Counted from the stretch's first letter, positions 24,298-32,956 are shown. The stretch: 50,654 nucleotides of DNA from Methanobacteriota archaeon (GCA_002687935.1 NZBN01000004.1:1-50654), one strand, 5' to 3'. Notes: generated by a model not told the origin, from the letters alone. Translations and numbers: made by a program.

Positions 24298-25588
24298 TTT
24301 GAATTTCCTCCATTTTTTTCATAGCTTTCTGAGCAAGTCCTATAGTCCCTATATCCTTTCTATAGAATATGTTTTCGGACTTTACTGCAGAAATAGCGGA
24401 CTCAACTAAATCTTCCGAATCCTCGTGAGAGTCTTCTAAAGCAAGAATCGCGAGTGACCTACCTTCAGAGGTGTATAATTTCCCGTTCTTGATATTGACA
24501 CTATTGTAGTACAGCTCGGCGCCTGCCTTAGATATTTTATCCTCGTCAACACTAAGAGAGACACCAATCTTCGGTTTTTCCGGATAGCCAACAGGAACTA
24601 AATATTTGCAAACAGATGCCTTCTTTTTGAATTCTATGCTTGGCCATAATTTCCCCTCGAGAATGGACATACACAAGTGAGAAAAATCTGTCTTTAGAAG
24701 AGATAAGACATTGAGTGCTTCAGGATCTCCAAAACCGGCAGAAATATCAAGAAGTTTTGGACCCCCTGCAGTCATCACAAAGCGAGCGCAGAGAACCCCC
24801 TTATAGACTGAATTGTGTTCTGATTTCAAAGCTCTTAGAAGTTTTTGGAGAATTGACAAAGAATTTTCTGCATCCTCAGTGCTGATATATGGCAGAAGGT
24901 GGTTTGACTCAGAATAAGTTCCTACATCTTCACTTAAGTGGATTTTGTCATTTTCTGAGATTTTGTAACTCTTTACAAGAGGCATTGGAGAGAGTGTTTC
25001 ACCGTCAGTGAAAACCTGTAAAGTAAATTTTTCCCCTTCTGCTTTTTCCTGGAGAACAACTGAGGTAGAACCGGAAGACTTGTCCCCAATCGATCTGTAA
25101 GCGTATTCCCTGGCAAGGTAGGGGGTTTCAAAGTGATTTTCTGGACTTTCGGAAGTGCTGACAGAAAGAGAAGTTCCAATATCTCTGAATGCATTATTGA
25201 TTTCGTGACGGCTTTCACATGCAGCAAATTTCAGGGAGGCTTCAGAAGCATGATCCTGAATAAAAAATCTGAAGAAGGCAGAGTCCCAATCCAGCCTTGC
25301 TCCGGCTCTGCTTGGAGCCACTACCTGGAAACCGGCTTCTGAAAGAGCATCACCAACGCCGGCGGCGATAACAGTCCCCGGACCAATGAATATGTAATCA
25401 GGGATGACGTGTCTGGCAAAGAGGATTGCTTCATTAGCATCAAGAATATTGCCTACTTTTATTTCAGAAGCGAGGGAAGAAATTCCCGGATTGTCTAAGG
25501 AGACAAAAGCATAAAGCTCGGAACCTTCGACCATCCTTTTTGCTATGGCGTGCTCGCGAGCACCACCACCTATAAGAAGCGACTTCAT
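24290..25588 (-). CDS. purD: Phosphoribosylamine-glycine ligase PurD
   Basis: This 432-residue ATP-grasp enzyme joins phosphoribosylamine and glycine in purine synthesis. Visible are the N-terminal LLIGGGAREHAIA, FIGPGTVIAAGVGDAL, the ATP-grasp strand VVLQEKAEGEKFTLQVF, and the metal site region SAGFGDPEALNVL. Several normally conserved blocks are diverged (PSRAGARLDWDSAF in place of PSK-A-LE-SK), so it is a fast-evolving member. GAGGT lies six bases before the ATG. It heads the purD-pfkB-purE operon. Confidence 0.85.
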   Translation of the reverse strand: MKSLLIGGGAREHAIAKRMVEGSELYAFVSLDNPGISSLASEIKVGNILDANEAILFARHVIPDYIFIGPGTVIAAGVGDALSEAGFQVVAPSRAGARLDWDSAFFRFFIQDHASEASLKFAACESRHEINNAFRDIGTSLSVSTSESPENHFETPYLAREYAYRSIGDKSSGSTSVVLQEKAEGEKFTLQVFTDGETLSPMPLVKSYKISENDKIHLSEDVGTYSESNHLLPYISTEDAENSLSILQKLLRALKSEHNSVYKGVLCARFVMTAGGPKLLDISAGFGDPEALNVLSLLKTDFSHLCMSILEGKLWPSIEFKKKASVCKYLVPVGYPEKPKIGVSLSVDEDKISKAGAELYYNSVNIKNGKLYTSEGRSLAILALEDSHEDSEDLVESAISAVKSENIFYRKDIGTIGLAQKAMKKMEEIQNV

Positions 25589-25629
25589 CCCAACCTCAAG
25601 ACAAATAAGAAAGGACTCTTATTAAACTT

Positions 25630-26004
25630 TTATCTGGAGGCGATGATGTGGCAGTCTTCAACAGAAACTTCAACAAAGTGTGTCGCCTCTCCATTTATGT
25701 AAGACTCACATTGATTAGACTGATCTCTGTCAACTTCTTCACGCGGATCGTGACCGGAATCACATACCCAGCCTTCAACTATGCTGTTTGAGAGACAGGG
25801 ACCTACACTTAAATCCTGACCTGCAGATTTGGAATCCTGGCAGAGTTTAACGCAAAGACTTTGAGGATTTTCAAGTAAATTACCCCCTACATTTGGAATA
25901 ACGATTTCACTGACACCCTGATAGAGATTTTCCTCAGCACTCGAACCGGCCAGACAGCCTGAAATTAGAAGTGGAAATACCATAATAAGAACTAATTTTT
26001 TCAT
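25630..26004 (-). CDS. Secreted cysteine-rich lipoprotein
   Basis: This 124-residue protein has a signal peptide with lipobox-like LLISGC near residue 17. The mature part has paired cysteines (CVKLC, GPCLSN, WVCDSGHDPRE, NQCESY, EDCH) consistent with disulfides. The pattern of CxxxC, GPCLS, WVCD-xHxPR, NQC and HFVEV is one I associate with secreted proteins of DPANN archaea; function unknown. It stands alone between purD and the acetyltransferase. Confidence 0.65.
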   Translation of the reverse strand: MKKLVLIMVFPLLISGCLAGSSAEENLYQGVSEIVIPNVGGNLLENPQSLCVKLCQDSKSAGQDLSVGPCLSNSIVEGWVCDSGHDPREEVDRDQSNQCESYINGEATHFVEVSVEDCHIIASR

Positions 26005-26028
26005 AAACTGACTATTGTAGAGAACTTT

Positions 26029-26559
26029 TTAAGACTTTGGGAGCCACATTTCAAGGATGATAATATCAGAATATACTCCATCTCTTTTCGAGTGTTTCTT
26101 GCGGGAAGCAACTCTTGAAAATCCAAGTTTTTCGTAGAATTTCAAAGCCCCTTCATTATTGGAGTCGCAGTAAAGTTCTACAAGTTCCAGACCCAAGTCT
26201 TTTGCCGAGTCAAGAGTCTTTTCAAAGAGTAATTTTGCTAAGCCGCTACCGCGCCAATTAACTGAAACACTTATGTCCATAATGGCTACGTGGTCCATAG
26301 CACTTTTCTTCATAAAGTCTCTGTTGATTCCACAGATACCGATAATTTTACCGTCGTGCAGGGCGACAAGGGTCACTCCTCTGTCAGTTTCACGCATTTC
26401 CTGAACGTAGGAAAGAAATTTCTGCTCTTCTTCGAGTGTAAATTTTTCAAGATGGGCTATGTAAGCATCCTCATCAATGAGGCAATTTATGTATTCCATA
26501 CAAATTTCAGCGTCTTCGATAGAGGGCTGCCTGAATTCAACTTCACTGAGATTCATCAA
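26029..26559 (-). CDS. GNAT-family N-acetyltransferase
   Basis: This 176-residue protein has the GNAT fold: an N-terminal FRQPSIEDAE, strand-4 MDISVSVNWRGSGLAKLLFE with an acetyl-CoA loop of the R/Q-x-x-G-x-G/A type, and NNEGALKFYEKLGF near the C-terminus. It resembles RimI/RimL-like or antibiotic acetyltransferase-like enzymes; the acceptor is unknown. Overlaps the next upstream ORF by four bases. Confidence 0.85.
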   Translation of the reverse strand: MMNLSEVEFRQPSIEDAEICMEYINCLIDEDAYIAHLEKFTLEEEQKFLSYVQEMRETDRGVTLVALHDGKIIGICGINRDFMKKSAMDHVAIMDISVSVNWRGSGLAKLLFEKTLDSAKDLGLELVELYCDSNNEGALKFYEKLGFSRVASRKKHSKRDGVYSDIIILEMWLPKS

Positions 26560-26873
26560 TTTCTCCTGAATTGTTCAAGTTGGCGCCTTTCCTCAGCAGG
26601 CATATGCTGCTTCTTTTGGAGTCCCTTGAAGTTGTTCTGAACTCCTTTGAACTTCTGAAGGACTCTTCCAGTGTCAACTTGAGGACCATCAGGGAAGAGA
26701 ACTTTCGAGCACTCTTCTACAAGATCCAAAAGGTCACGAAGAGAGTATGCTATTGCATCCTCAGTGCTCTCTCCTGGATATTTGTTAACCAGCTTAAGGT
26801 TTCTCTGATGGTAGTCAAAAAATTCCTGCAACCACAAGTATGCTTGGGTCCATTCTTCAAATTTGCGTGCCAT
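26556..26873 (-). CDS. Unknown small helical protein, 105 residues
   Basis: This is an all-helical soluble protein with aromatic N-terminus (FEEWTQAYLWLQEFFDYHQ) and a basic, glutamine-rich end. No family recognised. It is the first gene of a two-gene operon with the acetyltransferase (4-bp overlap), and a TATA element TTTATTC lies 24 bp before the ATG. It might be the acetyltransferase's substrate or partner, which is only inference from coupling. Confidence 0.6.
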   Translation of the reverse strand: MARKFEEWTQAYLWLQEFFDYHQRNLKLVNKYPGESTEDAIAYSLRDLLDLVEECSKVLFPDGPQVDTGRVLQKFKGVQNNFKGLQKKQHMPAEERRQLEQFRRN

Positions 26874-26891
26874 ATTTTTCTTTAGGTTTAA

Positions 26892-26928
26892 CAGAATAAA
26901 TACCTTTCATGAAGACAGAAATATATAG
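26892..26928. promoter_or_regulatory. Divergent TATA boxes for ORFs 26873 (-) and 26950 (+)
   Basis: TATTTATTC (minus, centred near 26897) and ATATATAG (plus, centred near 26925) each stand 24-25 bp from a start codon, one on each side. Both transcripts would be leaderless. Confidence 0.6.
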
Positions 26929-26949
26929 GAGAGACAACAAATTCAAGAC

Positions 26950-27276
26950 ATGAGTAAGGAAGATAAGGAACTGGAAGAAAATATCAAGGATATGTGGAAG
27001 AGGCTGAGGATAACTTACAATTCTACAATACAGGAATATATTGAAGCTCTTACAGGACATATAAAAAATCTTGAAAGAAGAAGAGAGTCCCCTCAAGAAA
27101 AATTAAAAGCTGTACAAAAAAGAGTTGATAAGATAAATGAAGAACTACAAGAAATAGATGACGAAATTGTTTTTGCTAAGGGTGAACAAGCAAAATATTT
27201 TACACTAAAACTTGAGAGAGGAGAAAGGACCAAACTAGGAGAGATAAAAATATCTGAGAAAAGAGACAGAAATTAA
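26950..27276 (+). CDS. Coiled-coil protein, unknown
   Basis: This is a 108-residue highly charged protein. Residues ~4-80 form a continuous heptad-like helix (ELEENIKDMWKRL, IKNLERRRESPQEKLKAVQ, KINEELQEIDDE). No enzymatic motif or membrane segment is seen. It has its own leaderless promoter and converges on ORF 27281-27649 with a 4-bp gap. Function not recognised. Confidence 0.6.
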   Translation: MSKEDKELEENIKDMWKRLRITYNSTIQEYIEALTGHIKNLERRRESPQEKLKAVQKRVDKINEELQEIDDEIVFAKGEQAKYFTLKLERGERTKLGEIKISEKRDRN

Positions 27277-27280
27277 AGAA

Positions 27281-27649
27281 TTATCTGGATTTGGATTTTC
27301 TCCTGTTTCTTTGGCTTCTTCTTCGTTTATCCTTACTGAGGAGAGTTACCCACTGACTGTGAGTTTTACTGTCCATTGAAGGTAAATTATTTACAACCTC
27401 AGAAACACCTTTGAGAAAATCTTCAACTCTTATTTCAGAATCACCAACTGAAGATGACAGAAGCTCGCGATTTTGCTTCCTCCAGTTATCAATTAGTAAA
27501 ATAAGTTTCATTTTTTCATCATCTAGTATATATTCTCTGTTGCTTGTTCTTGTAAAAACAGGAGCAACTAAAGCATTTATTTCTGCAAGACGAGAATCCA
27601 GCTGAAGAAGATGCAGATCATTTATACTTACGCTCTTTTTTGAGGACAT
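27281..27649 (-). CDS. Unknown protein with basic C-terminal tail
   Basis: This 122-residue soluble protein is helical in the middle and ends in an arginine/serine/lysine-rich tail (DKRRRSQRNRRKSKSR) that could bind nucleic acid. No domain recognised. A TATA element TTTAAATA is centred 26 bp before the ATG. Gene reality rests on the promoter and good codon use rather than homology. Confidence 0.55.
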   Translation of the reverse strand: MSSKKSVSINDLHLLQLDSRLAEINALVAPVFTRTSNREYILDDEKMKLILLIDNWRKQNRELLSSSVGDSEIRVEDFLKGVSEVVNNLPSMDSKTHSQWVTLLSKDKRRRSQRNRRKSKSR

Positions 27650-27724
27650 AATTATTGTAATTCCTAGATGTATTTAAAGAATTCGATAAAAGCACAAACT
27701 GGGCGCTGAATTTGATAACTTACA

Positions 27725-27741
27725 CCCCGACTGGGACCCAG
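27725..27741 (-). pseudogene. Decayed copy of the tRNA-Glu 3' end
   Basis: The plus-strand run CCCCGACTGGGA followed by CCCAG equals the acceptor and T-stem end of tRNA-Glu with the T-loop region deleted. It lies about 65 bp beyond the real gene, behind the terminator hairpin. It parallels the partial 3' duplicate beyond tRNA-Ser. Confidence 0.5.
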
Positions 27742-27775
27742 AAGCACTTTTTTAGAAAAAAAGTTGCACAAAAAA

Positions 27776-27793
27776 CCCCTCGCTTCGCTCGGG
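27776..27793 (-). terminator. Terminator-like hairpin after tRNA-Glu
   Basis: On the minus strand CCC-GA-GC-GAA-GC-GA-GGG forms a stem interrupted by what could be tandem sheared G-A pairs, followed by a run of six T. A second T-run follows. It resembles the CCCG...CGAGGGG hairpin after tRNA-Ser. Confidence 0.6.
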
Positions 27794-27804
27794 AGTAAAC
27801 CAAG

Positions 27805-27879
27805 CGCCCCGACTGGGATTCGAACCCAGGTCACCAGGATGAAAACCTAGTATGATTGGCCGGACTACACCATCGGGGC
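27805..27879 (-). tRNA. tRNA-Glu (anticodon UUC)
   Basis: The acceptor is GCCCCGA with discriminator G. The anticodon stem CTAGG/CCTGG holds loop TTTTCAT, and the T-arm is CTGGG-TTCGAAT-CCCAG. No intron and no CCA; the trailer begins GCTTGG. It lies three bases downstream of tRNA-Ile, so the pair shares a transcript. Confidence 0.96.
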
Positions 27880-27882
27880 ATG

Positions 27883-27985
27883 TGGGCCAGCCGAGATTTG
27901 AACTCGGGACCTCGCGCTTTCTTAAGCGAGTGTACGAAACGACGCCTTATAAGACGCGCGCTCCACCAGGCTAAGCTACTGGCCC
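27883..27985 (-). tRNA. tRNA-Ile (anticodon UAU) with 29-nt intron
   Basis: The acceptor is GGGCCAG/CTGGCCC with discriminator A. The anticodon stem CGCGT/GCGCG encloses CTTATA, then an intron (27919-27947) at the 37/38 position. The T-arm is CCGAG-TTCAAAT-CTCGG. With T33 fixed, positions 34-36 read TAT, so it decodes AUA by a UAU anticodon instead of the usual CAU modified with agmatidine. UAU tRNA-Ile is known from a few archaea such as Nanoarchaeum. The intron boundaries are inferred from the stem, so the anticodon depends on that fold. Confidence 0.85.
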
Positions 27986-28125
27986 ATGATACGCAAACTT
28001 ACCAGTGCCCCCATCACCATCGAAAAGAGGCACGCGGCTTCGCTGAGATTAGGTTCGTATTATTCCTATCTCAACTGAGCTGTGCATGACAGTATAGGGG
28101 AAATGCTCTCTTAAATAGTTTTCAC
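27986..28125 (-). other. Long leader region upstream of tRNA-Ile
   Basis: There is no protein gene here. A TATA-like TATTTAAG near 28112 is the nearest promoter candidate, which would leave a leader of roughly 100 nt before tRNA-Ile, unlike the leaderless tRNA-Tyr. The stretch contains GC-rich segments (GCGAAGCCGCG, GGTGATGGGGGC) that could fold. No confident small RNA family recognised. Confidence 0.3.
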
Positions 28126-29394
28126 TTAGTTTTTAATGAGAAGGTAGAACAACAGTCCAATAATTAACACAAAGAAGCCATATAGAAGAATTGTAGACCC
28201 AAGATTGAACAACATCAGAAATGACGTCAGAATTCCGAGTACAGCAGGAAGAGGAATATTTGCCACATTGAATGGGATTCTGAAAATTCTTTTGAGATCT
28301 GGGGATTTGTAACGCAAAATTATAACCGAGCTATTTATTATTATGAAAGTAATGAATATTGAAAAATTTGTGAGGTTCGCAACAGCCTCTATATTTCTGA
28401 GAAGAAGAATTATCACTATTGCCAATGCAGACACAGAAAATGTTGAAACATACGGAGTTTTTAGTTTGCTATGAACTTTGGAAAAGACTTTTGGAAAACT
28501 CCCGTCCTCACTCATTCCATATGAGAGTCGTGAAGCAGAAAGAAGCATAATTAGGACTGTATTTGCTGTTGAAAATAAAGCAATAACAGCGAGAACAGTA
28601 AATGCACTCGGACCAAATCCTATTGCGGCAACGTCAGCCAGAGGAGATGATGAGGTTCCAAGAGATTCCCATCCGACAACTGAAACTATCGCAAGAGAAA
28701 CCAGAATATAGAGAATAGTTGTTACACTAATAGAGATTAGAAGGGCAAGGGGGATATTTTTGGTTGGGTTTTTTGTTTCCTCTGCTAGCTGAACTATTTC
28801 CTCAAAACCAATATATGCAAAAAATATCAGAGCCGCTGCAGCCATGATGCCTGAAAAACCGCTTGGCATTTCAAGATAATTTACAGAGCCAAGATGAGGA
28901 AGCCCAATCCATAGAATAATAAGAAGCCCAACAATTTCCAGTAGAGTACAGCCAATTGCAAACCAAGCTGATTGTTTTATTCCGTAACTTAATATGAGAG
29001 AAACCAAGACAATAAGAATAACTGCAGAAAGGATTATTTCTGTCCCGAAAAGTGCTGAGAAATAGCCAGCAAATCCGAGGGCTACCGCCGCAGAACCTAT
29101 TCCAAGTCCAACTATGAGAAGCCAGCTAACGAGATATGCGACAAAAGAACCAAAAGCATATTTTGCATAATAGTATTCTCCTCCAGCCTTTGGTATGAAG
29201 GAACTTAGCTCTGCGTAGCTTAAACCAGTAAGAGCAGCTACAAAAGCAGCCATTATGAAGGACATCCAAACAGCGTTTCCTCCAAGGGCTGCTGCCTTTC
29301 CTATAAGAGCATAAATGCCCGCTCCAAGAATAACTCCAATCCCCATAAGGGAACATTCAACAAGCCCTAATGAACGTGAAAGTTTGGCAGTCAT
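28126..29394 (-). CDS. APC-superfamily amino-acid permease
   Basis: This 422-residue transporter has about 12 transmembrane helices. The first contains the unwound substrate/cation site GVILGAGIYALIGKAAALGG, and helix 6 the signature FFAYIGFEEIVQLAEETKNPTKNIP. It resembles cationic or branched amino-acid/polyamine permeases of the YfnA/CAT type. I prefer ATG 29394 over the upstream GTG because the TATA-like TTAATATTAG lies 24 bp before it. An amino-acid importer fits an organism with limited biosynthesis. Confidence 0.9.
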   Translation of the reverse strand: MTAKLSRSLGLVECSLMGIGVILGAGIYALIGKAAALGGNAVWMSFIMAAFVAALTGLSYAELSSFIPKAGGEYYYAKYAFGSFVAYLVSWLLIVGLGIGSAAVALGFAGYFSALFGTEIILSAVILIVLVSLILSYGIKQSAWFAIGCTLLEIVGLLIILWIGLPHLGSVNYLEMPSGFSGIMAAAALIFFAYIGFEEIVQLAEETKNPTKNIPLALLISISVTTILYILVSLAIVSVVGWESLGTSSSPLADVAAIGFGPSAFTVLAVIALFSTANTVLIMLLSASRLSYGMSEDGSFPKVFSKVHSKLKTPYVSTFSVSALAIVIILLLRNIEAVANLTNFSIFITFIIINSSVIILRYKSPDLKRIFRIPFNVANIPLPAVLGILTSFLMLFNLGSTILLYGFFVLIIGLLFYLLIKN

Positions 29395-29422
29395 AATCAG
29401 ACTATGATACACTAATATTAAT

Positions 29423-30244
29423 CTATTGCACTTCTTCGTTTAAGGCCTCTTCTATATCAAGAATTTCCAGGTCGAACAGAAGTGTTTCTCCTGCCATTGG
29501 ATGATTAAAGTCTGTGTAAATGAATGTGTCGTCAATATCCTCAATATAGCCAAGGCGACCATCTAACTGAATTGGATTACCGACCTTTGCAAGGTTTTCA
29601 ACAATGTAACCATCGTCTGTCACATCAATAACCTTGAGTGAATATGGATAGTTGAAAATGTAATAGAGAGAGCCGTTGACAAGGTGATGTGTTATGTTTA
29701 CAGTATCTCCTGAAATTGAACCAACTGTTGTTTTCCAGTGAGTTCCAGGTAATTTTATATCAACACCATAGCCCAGTGGAGTATCGCCAAGTATTTCTTC
29801 AATATAACTCTTGTCAGCCTCAGTTGTCAGAGGGAGACTGATGTATCTGAACTGTTTGGCAACTAATGAAAGATTTTTCTCTCCGTAACCGTCTTTTGGA
29901 AGAACTCTTATACTAATCTTGTCTCCGACAGAGCTTCCCAAGAGGGCAGATTCGACACCAGGAATTAGCCTGCCACCTCCAAGAACTACTGTAAGGTTTC
30001 CTGACTCAGGAAGACCTCCGTTTGCAGTCTGGACTGAATAAAAGAAAGTGATAGTGTCACCAGATTCAGCACCACCTGAAGGGAAAAATAATGAAAGTGT
30101 AGCTATTACGAGCACTACCATTCCAATAAGAAGAATCTTCTGTGCAGGCGTCCTTGTGCTTAGGAATTTTTTTGCCCTTTTGAAAGTGTCAGATTTCTTG
30201 CGAACTGTGTTTTTCTTTTTGCTTGTACTTTTTTTCTTTGCCAT
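29423..30244 (-). CDS. Membrane-anchored FKBP-type peptidyl-prolyl isomerase
   Basis: This 273-residue protein has a strongly basic N-terminus, one transmembrane helix (~35-52), and then an extracytoplasmic SlyD-like FKBP. The FKBP has GDTITFFYSVQTANG, an insert-in-flap region, and LIPGVESALLGSSVGDKISIRVLPKDGYG. The C-terminal FNHPMAGETLLFDLEILDI is the returning FKBP strand. Archaeal SlyD-like FKBPs combine isomerase and chaperone functions; here it would act on proteins outside the cell membrane. TATA TATTTATC is 25 bp before the ATG. Confidence 0.88.
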   Translation of the reverse strand: MAKKKSTSKKKNTVRKKSDTFKRAKKFLSTRTPAQKILLIGMVVLVIATLSLFFPSGGAESGDTITFFYSVQTANGGLPESGNLTVVLGGGRLIPGVESALLGSSVGDKISIRVLPKDGYGEKNLSLVAKQFRYISLPLTTEADKSYIEEILGDTPLGYGVDIKLPGTHWKTTVGSISGDTVNITHHLVNGSLYYIFNYPYSLKVIDVTDDGYIVENLAKVGNPIQLDGRLGYIEDIDDTFIYTDFNHPMAGETLLFDLEILDIEEALNEEVQ

Positions 30245-30280
30245 AAGACCACACTAACCTAATCACTGATAAATACTTTT

Positions 30281-31612
30281 CTACATACCAGGGAAGCCTT
30301 TAAAATTCTTCATCATTTTTTTCATAGCTCCTTGGTTCTTTCCGAAGCGCTTCATCATTTTCTTTGTCATTTTATACTGCTTCAACAGAGTTCTCACATT
30401 TTCAACGCTTGTTCCGGCACCACTTGCTATTCTCTCAACCCTACTCTTGTCAAGAAGCTCTGGGTTCTCAAGCTCCATGTTTGTCATAGAATCCATAATA
30501 ACCATGAAAGAATTCATTCTGTCCTGGGACATGTCCATCTGATCCTTAGGAATGTCGGCCCCCATAGGCATCATCTCCATAACTTTCTTGAGAGGTCCCA
30601 TTTTTTTCATGCCCTCTATTTGTTTGTAAAGGTCTTTGAGATTGAAGTCACCCTTGAGCATTGACTGAACTTGATCTTCCTCAACTTCTCCGAAAATTTC
30701 CTGCGTCTTCTTCAGAAGAGATTCCAAATCACCCATACCAAGGAGTTTTCCGACGAATTTATCAGGTTTAAAGGCCTCAAAATCCTCAGAGCGTTCACCC
30801 AGACCTACGAATTTTATCGGAACATCAAGAGCAGAGCAGGCTGAAAGTGCACCTCCACCTTTTGCAGTAGAATCTAGCTTAGTAAGTATTACGCCGTCGA
30901 TTCCTACAAGTTCATTGAAACCTTTTGCAACGGGTTCTGCCTTTTGACCAAGGTCCGCTGGAATGACCAGGAGTTTCTCCTCTGCCTTGAACTCCTTGTC
31001 GAGTTTTTTCAGTTCCTTTGAAAGCTCTTCATCAACAGTATCACGTCCTGCCGAGTCGACTATGACAACGTCAAATCCTTTTGTCTCCTTTAGAGAATTT
31101 TTTAAAACCTTTAGGGCTGACTTCTCCTTGGGATTTCCGAATACAGGAACATCGATTTCCTCACCAATCTGTTTCAGCTGTTCATATGCAGCAGGTCTCC
31201 AAGTGTCAGTAGATATGAGAGCTACTTTTAAACCCTGCTTCTTTAGATGGCGGGCGAGTTTCCCACAAGTTGTTGTCTTTCCTGAACCGAAAAGTCCGAC
31301 CAGCATTATTCTTGAAACTTTTCCAATATCCTTTGCCTCTACCTTGCCCCCGAGAGCGGTGGTTATTTCTTCATAAACTATGTTGAGTATATGCTCGCGT
31401 TTTGAGAGTCCTTCGGGTGGCTTCTCATCCCAGGCACGCGATTTTATATTCTCTGTCATACCAAAAACAAGTTTAACATTAACATCAGCAGACAGCATTG
31501 CCCTCTGAATATCCTTGACAACTTCATCGAGAGTATTTTTGTCGACATAACCAGCTTTCGCTATCCTACGAATTCCGTCTCTCAATGATTTGCCAAGTCC
31601 CTCAAGAACCAT
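30281..31612 (-). CDS. srp54: Signal recognition particle protein SRP54
   Basis: This 443-residue GTPase targets ribosomes to the membrane. The N domain is followed by the G domain with GLFGSGKTTTCGKLA, DTWRPAAYEQLKQ, DSAGR, and TKLDSTAKGGGALS. The methionine-rich M domain (from about residue 325) carries GDFNLKDLYKQIEGMKKMGPL and ends KKMMKNFKGFPGM. Full length. A TATA box (TTATAAAAG) sits about 25 bp before the ATG. Confidence 0.97.
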   Translation of the reverse strand: MVLEGLGKSLRDGIRRIAKAGYVDKNTLDEVVKDIQRAMLSADVNVKLVFGMTENIKSRAWDEKPPEGLSKREHILNIVYEEITTALGGKVEAKDIGKVSRIMLVGLFGSGKTTTCGKLARHLKKQGLKVALISTDTWRPAAYEQLKQIGEEIDVPVFGNPKEKSALKVLKNSLKETKGFDVVIVDSAGRDTVDEELSKELKKLDKEFKAEEKLLVIPADLGQKAEPVAKGFNELVGIDGVILTKLDSTAKGGGALSACSALDVPIKFVGLGERSEDFEAFKPDKFVGKLLGMGDLESLLKKTQEIFGEVEEDQVQSMLKGDFNLKDLYKQIEGMKKMGPLKKVMEMMPMGADIPKDQMDMSQDRMNSFMVIMDSMTNMELENPELLDKSRVERIASGAGTSVENVRTLLKQYKMTKKMMKRFGKNQGAMKKMMKNFKGFPGM

Positions 31613-31647
31613 AATACAACAGTAACTGTTCGCTTTTATAACTCTTA

Positions 31648-32934
31648 TTAGTTCATAATACTGCCCATTAACTGCCTTGCTCGGGCTTCAGAATGAGCTT
31701 CTACTGTAATACGCACTTTTTCCTCTGTGCCTGACTTTCTTACAAGTATCCAGGCATCTTCCAATTGAATCCGAATTCCGTCTGTCTCACTTAGTTCTCC
31801 GCCAAGTTTCTTCGCATTTTCAGACAGTTTTTTGAAGGATTTTTCCCTGTCTCCTTCAACGACGCCCCTCAGAATTGGGTAGCTGGGAATCTCGGCAACG
31901 AGTTCTGACATACTTTTTCCAGAAATCTCTATTGTTTCCAGAATTTTCATGGCAGCAAGAAGCCCGTCAGGGCAGAGATGGACTTCCGGAAATATGTAGC
32001 AACCGCTTGCTTCTCCGCCAAATGTTCCTTTTTCTTTTTTGAGAGCCTCAGAAACATAAACGTCACCGACTTTTGTACGAATAACTTTTGCTCCAATTTC
32101 GTCGATTGCCATTGAAGTGTCAACAGGAACTGCTATTGTGGCATTTTTTCCTATTTCAGATTTTGCAAGGATTGCTAGTAGAGTGTCCTGCTTTACGAAG
32201 TCGCCCTGATTATCAATTACAGCGACTCTGTCACCGTCACCGTCGAATGCAAAGCCGACATCCGCTTTAGATGTGATAACTTTTTTCTTGAGCTCTGAAA
32301 GATTTTTCTCAGAGGGTTCTGACAGCCGATTTGGGAACATACCATCTGGCTTGTCAAAAATTGAAACATTGTTAGAAACTCTGCTCAGGATTTCAGGAGC
32401 AGTTAGTGTTGCAGAGCCATTTCCGCAGTCAGAAACTGTTTTCAAGCCACCTTCCAGTGAAAAGGCTGCTGTGATACCCTCCATATATCTCTCAAGAGCC
32501 TCTATTGGACGGGAATTCTGTATATCCTCCCAACCAACACGCTTAACTTTACCAGATTCAATAAGATTTTCTATCTCCTTTTCCATTTCAGGAGAATACG
32601 CAGAACCGTCTGACTGCCACAATTTAACTCCGTTGAATTCAGGAGGATTGTGGGAAGCAGTTATAATGGCGCCTGCAGATGCCTTGAATTTTTTTGTTGC
32701 ATATGCAAGAACAGGTGTAGGGCAGGCACCGGCATCGAGAACTTCGGCACCAGTAGAAAGGAACCCAGAAACCAAGGCTGATTGCAATTGTTTTGAGCTT
32801 GTTCTGAAGTCCCTTCCGACGCAGACGACTCCTTCTGCCTGAGTTCCAAGTGAGAGTCCTATTTTTGTAAAAAGCTCTGCGCTCACAAAATCCGGATAAA
32901 GACCACGTATTCCCGAAGTTCCGAAAAGTTTCAT
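31648..32934 (-). CDS. Phosphoglucosamine/phosphomannomutase family enzyme
   Basis: This 428-residue alpha-D-phosphohexomutase has four domains. The active serine is in TASHNPPEFNGVK (about residue 92), the magnesium loop is DGDGDRVAV, the sugar loop GGEASGCYIFPE, and the phosphate loop RKSGTEEKVRI. Sugar preference (glucosamine, mannose or glucose phosphate) cannot be decided. It supplies activated sugars, consistent with the glycosyltransferases nearby. It diverges from the MobA-like gene. Confidence 0.9.
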   Translation of the reverse strand: MKLFGTSGIRGLYPDFVSAELFTKIGLSLGTQAEGVVCVGRDFRTSSKQLQSALVSGFLSTGAEVLDAGACPTPVLAYATKKFKASAGAIITASHNPPEFNGVKLWQSDGSAYSPEMEKEIENLIESGKVKRVGWEDIQNSRPIEALERYMEGITAAFSLEGGLKTVSDCGNGSATLTAPEILSRVSNNVSIFDKPDGMFPNRLSEPSEKNLSELKKKVITSKADVGFAFDGDGDRVAVIDNQGDFVKQDTLLAILAKSEIGKNATIAVPVDTSMAIDEIGAKVIRTKVGDVYVSEALKKEKGTFGGEASGCYIFPEVHLCPDGLLAAMKILETIEISGKSMSELVAEIPSYPILRGVVEGDREKSFKKLSENAKKLGGELSETDGIRIQLEDAWILVRKSGTEEKVRITVEAHSEARARQLMGSIMN

Positions 32935-32956
32935 AACAAATAATAGAACTTAGGCT

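Noticed and set aside
27986-28125. C/D box small RNA upstream of tRNA-Ile
   Set aside because: A GTGATGG resembling box C exists, but no convincing D/D' boxes at proper spacing were found.
29395-29412. GTG start for the amino-acid permease
   Set aside because: The TATA-like element directly upstream would place the transcript start near the internal ATG, and the six extra residues are not part of the permease fold.
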